NCBI GenBank assembly: GCA_002342985.1 | Contig: DDRC01000114.1 | Coordinates: forward strand, 1-20,506 | Length of the DNA stretch: 20,506 bases | From: Flavobacteriales bacterium UBA2426 | GTDB lineage: Bacteria > Bacteroidota > Bacteroidia > Flavobacteriales_F > PHOS-HE28 | Direction: 5' to 3' | Shown here: positions 18,201 through 20,506 of the stretch, piece after piece | Layout: each line of letters starts with the position of its first letter | How positions within the stretch are numbered: position 1 is the first letter of the stretch | Made by a program: the position numbers and the translations under genes | Notes under the pieces: generated by a model | Told to the model about the DNA's origin: nothing | What the model saw: only the letters and a program-made list of their open reading frames with translations | Database searches by the model: none

Positions 18201-20506
18201 CGGTCACACTACCGCCGAGCTGCACACTGGCGTTGTTGCTGCACACGAAGAGGTTGTTGCCTGCTTCCGCCACCGGAGCGGCGATGATGCTGATGGTCAT
18301 CTGGTCGCTCACTGCGTTGCACAAGCCGTTCTGGGTGGATGTGAGCGTGAGGGTCACCGTGCCCAGGGCCACTTCCGCCGGACTGGGTGTGTAGGTCGCA
18401 TTCAGGGTGTTGGCGTTCGGGCTGAAACTGCCGCTGCCGCCGCTCCACACACCACCACCGGCGATGCTCACTGTACCGCTCAGGCTGACCGTTGCACCGT
18501 TCGCGCAAACGGTCACATCAGGACCTGCATTGACGACCGGGGCCTGTGTGAAGACGATGAACACCTCGTCCGTGACCTGCGCGCAGGTGCCGTTGCCGGT
18601 GCTGGTGAGGTACAGTGTCACCGAACCGTTGTTGAGCTCGGTGGTGCTCGGGGTATAGACGGCGTTCAGTGCGGTGATGCTCGGCGAGAAGCCACCGGTG
18701 CCGCCGCTCCAGATGCCACCGCCTGCGTTGCCAACCGAAGCTTCCAGCTGCACTGCGGCGTTGTTCGCACACACAGTTCCGTCCAGGCCGGCGTTCACCA
18801 CTGGTGCAGGTGCCACGGTGATCACCACCTGGTCACTGACAGCATTGCACAAGCCATTGCCCGTGCTGGTGAGCGTGAGGGTAACGGTACCGGCGGAGAT
18901 CTCACCCGGGGTGGGCGTGTAGGTCGCGTTCAAGTTGGAAATGCCCGGGTTGAAGGTGCCCGATCCGCCGCTCCACACACCGCCGGTCGCATTGTTCACG
19001 GTCCCGGCCAGCTGCGCGGTCGATTGGTTGGCGCAGACAGTGAGGTTCGTACCCGCGTTCACCACCGGTGCCGGTGTGATGGTGATGGTCACCTGGTCGG
19101 TCACGGGCAGGCTGTTGCCATTGCCCACCGTGGTGAGGGTGAGTGTCACCGTTCCCGCGGCGATCTCAGCAGCGCTCGGCACATAGGTCGCGTTCAGGGC
19201 GCCGCTGTTGGGCGTGAAAGTGCCCGTTCCGCCACTCCAGATGCCACCTGTGGCAATGGTCACCTGACCGTTCAACACCACACTTGCGTTGTTCGCACAG
19301 ATGCTCTGGTCGGGACCGGCATTGGCCGTGGGCGCTGCACCGAAGGTGATGGTCATCGCATCGCTCGATGACGCGCAGGCACCGTTGCCCGTGGTGGTCA
19401 TCGTCAGGGTCACGCTACCCGCGGCGATCTCAGCGGCCGTGGGCGTGTATACCGCGTTCGCCGTGGTGTTGTTCGGAGCGTAGGTGCCCGCACCACCGCT
19501 CCAGATGATCCCCGTGGCGATGCTGAAGGAGCCCGCCAGCGTGGTGTTGGCATTGTTACTGCTCACCGTTTGGTCCGGACCTGCGTTCGCGATCGGAGCC
19601 GGAGTGAAGTCGAGGGTCACCAGGTCGCTAACAGCCGCGCAGATGCCATTGCCCGTGGTGGTCACCGTCAGCGTAACGCTCCCGTTCGCGACCTCGATCG
19701 GCGAAGGCTGGTAGGTGATGTTCTGTGCCGTGCTCCCAGGAGCGTAGACCCCCGCTCCACCTGACCACTGCACGCCGGTGGCCACCGTGATCGCGGCGTT
19801 CAGCACCGCATTGGCGTTGTTGCCACAAAGCGTCTGGTCAGCACCGGCGCTCACCGTGGGTGCCGGAGTGATGGTATAGGTCACCTGGTCCGTGACAGGG
19901 TTGCACAGACCGTTGCCTGCCGAGGTGAGGGTGAGCGTCACGCTGCCGCTGGCGATCTCGGCCGCAGTAGGCATGTAGGTGGCATTGAGCGTGATGCTGT
20001 TCGGCGAGAACACGCCGGACCCACCGCTCCATACGCCACCCGCGGCACCGTTCACGGCGCCGTTCAGACTGATGAGCGGTGCGTTCGCGCACACCAGGCC
20101 ATCCGGGCCGGCGTTCACGATCGGTGCTGGCGTGTACGTGATGACGCGCGTATCCGTGGCGGCAGCGCAGTTCCCGTTGCCCGTGGAGGTCAGCGTCAAG
20201 GTGATCTGACCGGCGGCAATGTCCGCAGCACCCGGTGTGTAGGTCGCGTTCAGCGCGTTGGCACTGGGGCTGAAGGTTCCCGTACCACCGCTCCACACGC
20301 CGCCCGTGGCCGTGACCACACTACCGCCCAAGGGTACGGCGGCATTGTTGGCGCATACCGTCACATCCGGACCTGCATTGGCGGTCGGCGCGTCGGTGAA
20401 GGTGAGCAGCACCTGGTCGCTCACTGCGTTGCACAGGCCGTTGCCCGTGGTCGTGAGCGTGAGCGTCACACTGCCAGCGCCGATCTCCGCCGCCGTGGGC
20501 GTGTAG
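11947..20506 (-). CDS. Giant repeat surface protein with type B T9SS sorting domain (N-terminus beyond right edge)
   Basis: One unbroken minus-strand frame covers 8.56 kb and continues past the right edge; 2852 residues are visible and the start is not. From the N-terminal side there are one partial and 29 full tandem repeats of 87-90 residues, two PKD-like domains (12705-12226) and a C-terminal type B sorting domain (12231-11947). The repeat consensus is roughly VNAGPD..VCANN..VQLNG.V, a W(S/T) core, FSPNA..LNATYTP..AEIAAG.VTLTLT.TGNG.C.AVSD. The repeats are compatible with beta-sandwich, Ig-like domains strung into a long stalk. A secreted, cell-surface adhesin or SprB-like motility fibre is inferred; no catalytic or ligand-binding domain is visible. 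The downstream porP/sprF gene supports T9SS export. High-identity repeats make the copy number vulnerable to assembly error. Confidence 0.93.
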   Translation of the reverse strand, partial: YTPTAAEIGAGSVTLTLTTTGNGLCNAVSDQVLLTFTDAPTANAGPDVTVCANNAAVPLGGSVVTATGGVWSGGTGTFSPSANALNATYTPGAADIAAGQITLTLTSTGNGNCAAATDTRVITYTPAPIVNAGPDGLVCANAPLISLNGAVNGAAGGVWSGGSGVFSPNSITLNATYMPTAAEIASGSVTLTLTSAGNGLCNPVTDQVTYTITPAPTVSAGADQTLCGNNANAVLNAAITVATGVQWSGGAGVYAPGSTAQNITYQPSPIEVANGSVTLTVTTTGNGICAAVSDLVTLDFTPAPIANAGPDQTVSSNNANTTLAGSFSIATGIIWSGGAGTYAPNNTTANAVYTPTAAEIAAGSVTLTMTTTGNGACASSSDAMTITFGAAPTANAGPDQSICANNASVVLNGQVTIATGGIWSGGTGTFTPNSGALNATYVPSAAEIAAGTVTLTLTTVGNGNSLPVTDQVTITITPAPVVNAGTNLTVCANQSTAQLAGTVNNATGGVWSGGSGTFNPGISNLNATYTPTPGEISAGTVTLTLTSTGNGLCNAVSDQVVITVAPAPVVNAGLDGTVCANNAAVQLEASVGNAGGGIWSGGTGGFSPSITALNAVYTPSTTELNNGSVTLYLTSTGNGTCAQVTDEVFIVFTQAPVVNAGPDVTVCANGATVSLSGTVSIAGGGVWSGGSGSFSPNANTLNATYTPSPAEVALGTVTLTLTSTQNGLCNAVSDQMTISIIAAPVAEAGNNLFVCSNNASVQLGGSVTGAGGGQWSGGAGTFTPSIASLNAVYTPTPTEIAAGTLNLTLTTIGNGNCVPVTDNVLITFTAAPTAEAGVGGVFCANNASIQLNGSVTVANGGSWSGAQGTFAPNANSLSAVYQPSVGELAAGSVTLTLTTTGNNGCTAVSDEVTYTFTPAPTANAGVDLNSCANSSTVQLNGAVTVAAGGLWTGGTGGFSPNSGTLNATYTPSAAEIAAGTATLTLTTVGNGLCNAVSDQVVITIAPAPIVDAGAAIQVCANNASAALNGNVLNAAGGVWSGAGTFSPNATTLNAIYTPTAAEITAGNATITLTSTGNGLCAAVSDNVVITFTPAPIVDAGVAQTLCANNANAQLAGNVSGAIGGTWSGGAGTYGPAANSLGAVYTPTAAELNAGNLWLYLTSTGNGGCNAALDSVQLFFTQAPTVDAGMNAHVCANAAEVALNGAVTVATGGVWSGGSGSFSPNANTLSATYTPSLAEMAAGSVTLTLTTTGFGNCTAVQDNMVITIDPVPVVNAGPDQAICANNPNIQLNGFVGNAPGAIWSGGAGTYVSGVTATATQYIPTAGEIAAGVITFTLTSTGTTICNAMSDQMTVTFTGAPIVDAGTDLAICANNSDVQLNGNVINANGGAWSGGNGSFSPANNVFAPVYTPTAAELAAGSVLLTLTSTGNGSCFAVNDQVLITFTPAPSVNAGADLTVCANNPTVDLSGALTVANGATWSGGLGTYSPDANALNAQYTLTPFELQQGTITLTLTSTGNGNCLAVNDQLNISVTPAPVVNAGADITACSNALDVALNGSVSAGATTGQWTTSGTGSFAPNASALTATYLASSLDSLNGGVQLILTSTGNGLCASVSDTLDLIILPNAIANAGPDQVVCATEATIALNGTITGNATQGTWTTTGAGSFAPNASAPNAVYTIAPSDALAGNVTFTWSVNSCDNAMDQMTLTIVPESQVDAGNDLVVCVDDLDILINGSVSGASTTGVWSTLGTGTFQNATSALANIYRASSQDSLATGVDLILTATSTSVCPAAIDTIHIDILPFGTVNAGADMTACANNAVVQLNGSLLGDATQVQWTTSGTGQFFPNNTVLTPTYVPSALDTLIGEVTLTLSALNSCNSANDAMVLSLTPAPYVNAGPDQTYCDGVSTFDLQGIVSGITDLGLWSTTGTGTLASTTDLSTAYTASAADIQNGSITFTLTSQNNGTCNAVTDAMTIYLTDGLQANAGPDMSVCVLDDHAQLQGQIVNGSPSGIWSSTGTGSFEPSADVLNAQYHFSPADVANGSVVLTLLSTNTGTCAPVQDQLVLTFGNSSFAFAGDDQVVCANAPIVQLAGNVSGAQGGQWTTGGSGFFSNTTATNSTYTLSAADIANGEVQLTLTTVGNGLCAAASDVVTISVNALPQVNAGADIVACTAAPVQLVANVANVPTVSWSTSGTGSFLDANALATLYTPSAADSTAGSVVLTATTTGVEPCAAVSDQLVITFGGGLAATAGPDVVACSTDANIVLNGAVAGTTTGIWSSTGTGSFLPSATALNATYVPGPADFVIGDVSLVLSTTNNQGCAAGRDTLVVSYHVPPTVDAGASVLLCDGLEDVSLNGQVQNAGSVQWFTTGTGSFSPSNTVANAVYTPTANDSIAGGVYLILTGFGTGTCGNVSDSLFVDIGPTRIANAGTDQVICADGGAIQLNGAVIGVSGGQWSTTGTGTFAPDHTSLTSTYVPSATDLVFGELRFVLSTTGNLGCPAAHDTLVVALQQMPTVNAGQDINVCDATTAVQLGGSFTGASGVQWSSNGAGVFLPNTADANATYQPGVTDGQLGSVRMVLTTTGNGVCAAARDTVLLSFVNPLTADFTWSNACAGGQTQFTSTSTTSGAPIVGWNWEFSNGTTGSGPQTGSTFATQGQYTATLTVFAQNGCSSSVTRTVDVLQAPVAGFSISGDSFTDTPIEFTDSSFGATGWQYDFGDGNGALAAEPVHEYTEAGQYIIVQTVSNANGCTDRDSLLMSIAVKDILPPKLPNAFSPNGDGVNDVFYVRGGPFETIDLKIYNGWGELIFQTTDPTFGWDGTHDGRPEINGVYVYTVQATLVDGQQHERSGKVTLMR
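12226..12705 (-). other. Two PKD-like domains within the giant protein
   Basis: The first domain (about 12705-12466) opens TADFTWSNAC and contains WNWEFSNG and GQYTATLTVFAQNGC. The second (about 12465-12226) contains GFSISGDSF, WQYDFGDGNG, VHEYTEAGQYIIVQTVSNANGC. The W.(F/W).FG(D/N)G turn followed by a strand of the GxYxxxLTV type is the PKD hallmark. Such pairs often link long repeat stalks to the T9SS sorting domain. Confidence 0.85.
12706..15879 (-). repeat. Repeat block B: 12 diverged units with W(S/T)T.GTG core
   Basis: Units 18-29 start at 15879, 15609, 15348, 15078, 14814, 14547, 14277, 14013, 13752, 13485, 13218 and 12951. They share the fold pattern of block A but mostly have a WSTTGTGSF-type core instead of WSGG.GTFSP. 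Lengths vary from 87 to 90 residues, and the last unit is cut to about 82 where it joins the first PKD-like domain. Unit 24 (14277-14014) reads QWTTGGSGFF and resembles block A in its other motifs, so it looks intermediate. All twelve keep both cysteines and the tryptophan. Confidence 0.9.
15880..20506 (-). repeat. Repeat block A: 17 full plus one partial 88-residue units with WSGG core
   Basis: Units counted from the right edge start at 20364, 20100, 19836, 19572, 19308, 19044, 18780, 18516, 18252, 17988, 17724, 17460, 17199, 16935, 16671, 16407 and 16143, and the block ends at 15880. Sixteen are exactly 264 bases; unit 12 (17460-17200) is 261 because one residue is missing from the WSGG.G core. 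The unit beyond 20364 is cut by the window edge. Cys4, Trp24 and Cys66 are nearly invariant; exceptions are Ser for Cys4 in unit 4 and Ser for Cys66 in unit 5. Divergence between units is high enough that long exact DNA repeats are not obvious by eye. Confidence 0.92.

Noticed and set aside
17455..19371. Plus-strand open frames opposite repeats (17455-18087 and 18184-19371)
   Set aside because: They are His/Arg/Gly-rich mirror translations of the repeats, periodic only because the sense gene is periodic.
11947..20506. CRISPR array or minisatellite reading of the 264-base periodicity
   Set aside because: The period is coding, in frame, with diverged units and no short identical repeats separated by spacers.
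11947..20506. Frameshift or pseudogene in the giant gene
   Set aside because: All 29 repeats, both PKD-like domains and the sorting domain read in one frame without a stop.

Overview
The window comes from a GC-rich member of the Bacteroidota, most likely an uncultured high-GC lineage of Flavobacteriales. The evidence is two type IX secretion system (T9SS) proteins (PorW/SprE and PorP/SprF), a giant surface protein with a type B T9SS sorting domain, an AtpB with the long periplasmic N-terminus usual in this phylum, an ATP synthase operon that stops at atpG, and promoter-like TAnnTT(T/C)G boxes in place of classical -10/-35 elements. No rRNA, tRNA, CRISPR array, insertion sequence or phage gene was seen. 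There is no gene-free stretch longer than 300 bases; the longest intergenic gap is 106 bases (5754-5859).

Layout. (1) Positions 1-1879, minus strand: an M23 peptidase followed by a GH3-family protein that runs off the left edge. (2) From 1952, plus strand: porW/sprE, a bactofilin, a small four-helix membrane protein, an AtpZ/AtpI-family protein, then atpB-atpE-atpF-atpH-atpA-atpG, ending at 10929. The genes for the beta and epsilon subunits (atpD, atpC) are not here. (3) From 10938 to the right edge, minus strand: one giant open frame (11947-20506, start beyond the window) followed 19 bases downstream by a porP/sprF gene.

The giant protein dominates the window. Its visible 2852 residues hold 29 complete and one partial tandem repeats of about 88 residues, two PKD-like domains and a C-terminal type B sorting domain. 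Repeats 1-17 (counted from the right edge) form a homogeneous block with a WSGG core; repeats 18-29 are a more diverged block with a W(S/T)T.GTG core. Nearly every repeat carries two cysteines and one tryptophan at fixed positions. The only two missing cysteines are in adjacent repeats and in opposite halves of the pair, which is the most unusual detail found.

How the genes may work together. PorW is a component of the T9SS and PorP/SprF-type proteins are outer-membrane partners of type B cargo, so the right-hand pair looks like a cargo-plus-partner module of the SprB/SprF kind, exported by the machine to which PorW belongs. The ATP synthase genes make Fo and most of F1, with two small membrane proteins upstream that fit assembly roles. 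The M23, GH3 and bactofilin genes fit envelope and cell-shape functions. All protein names rest on recognising sequence motifs by eye, without database searches.
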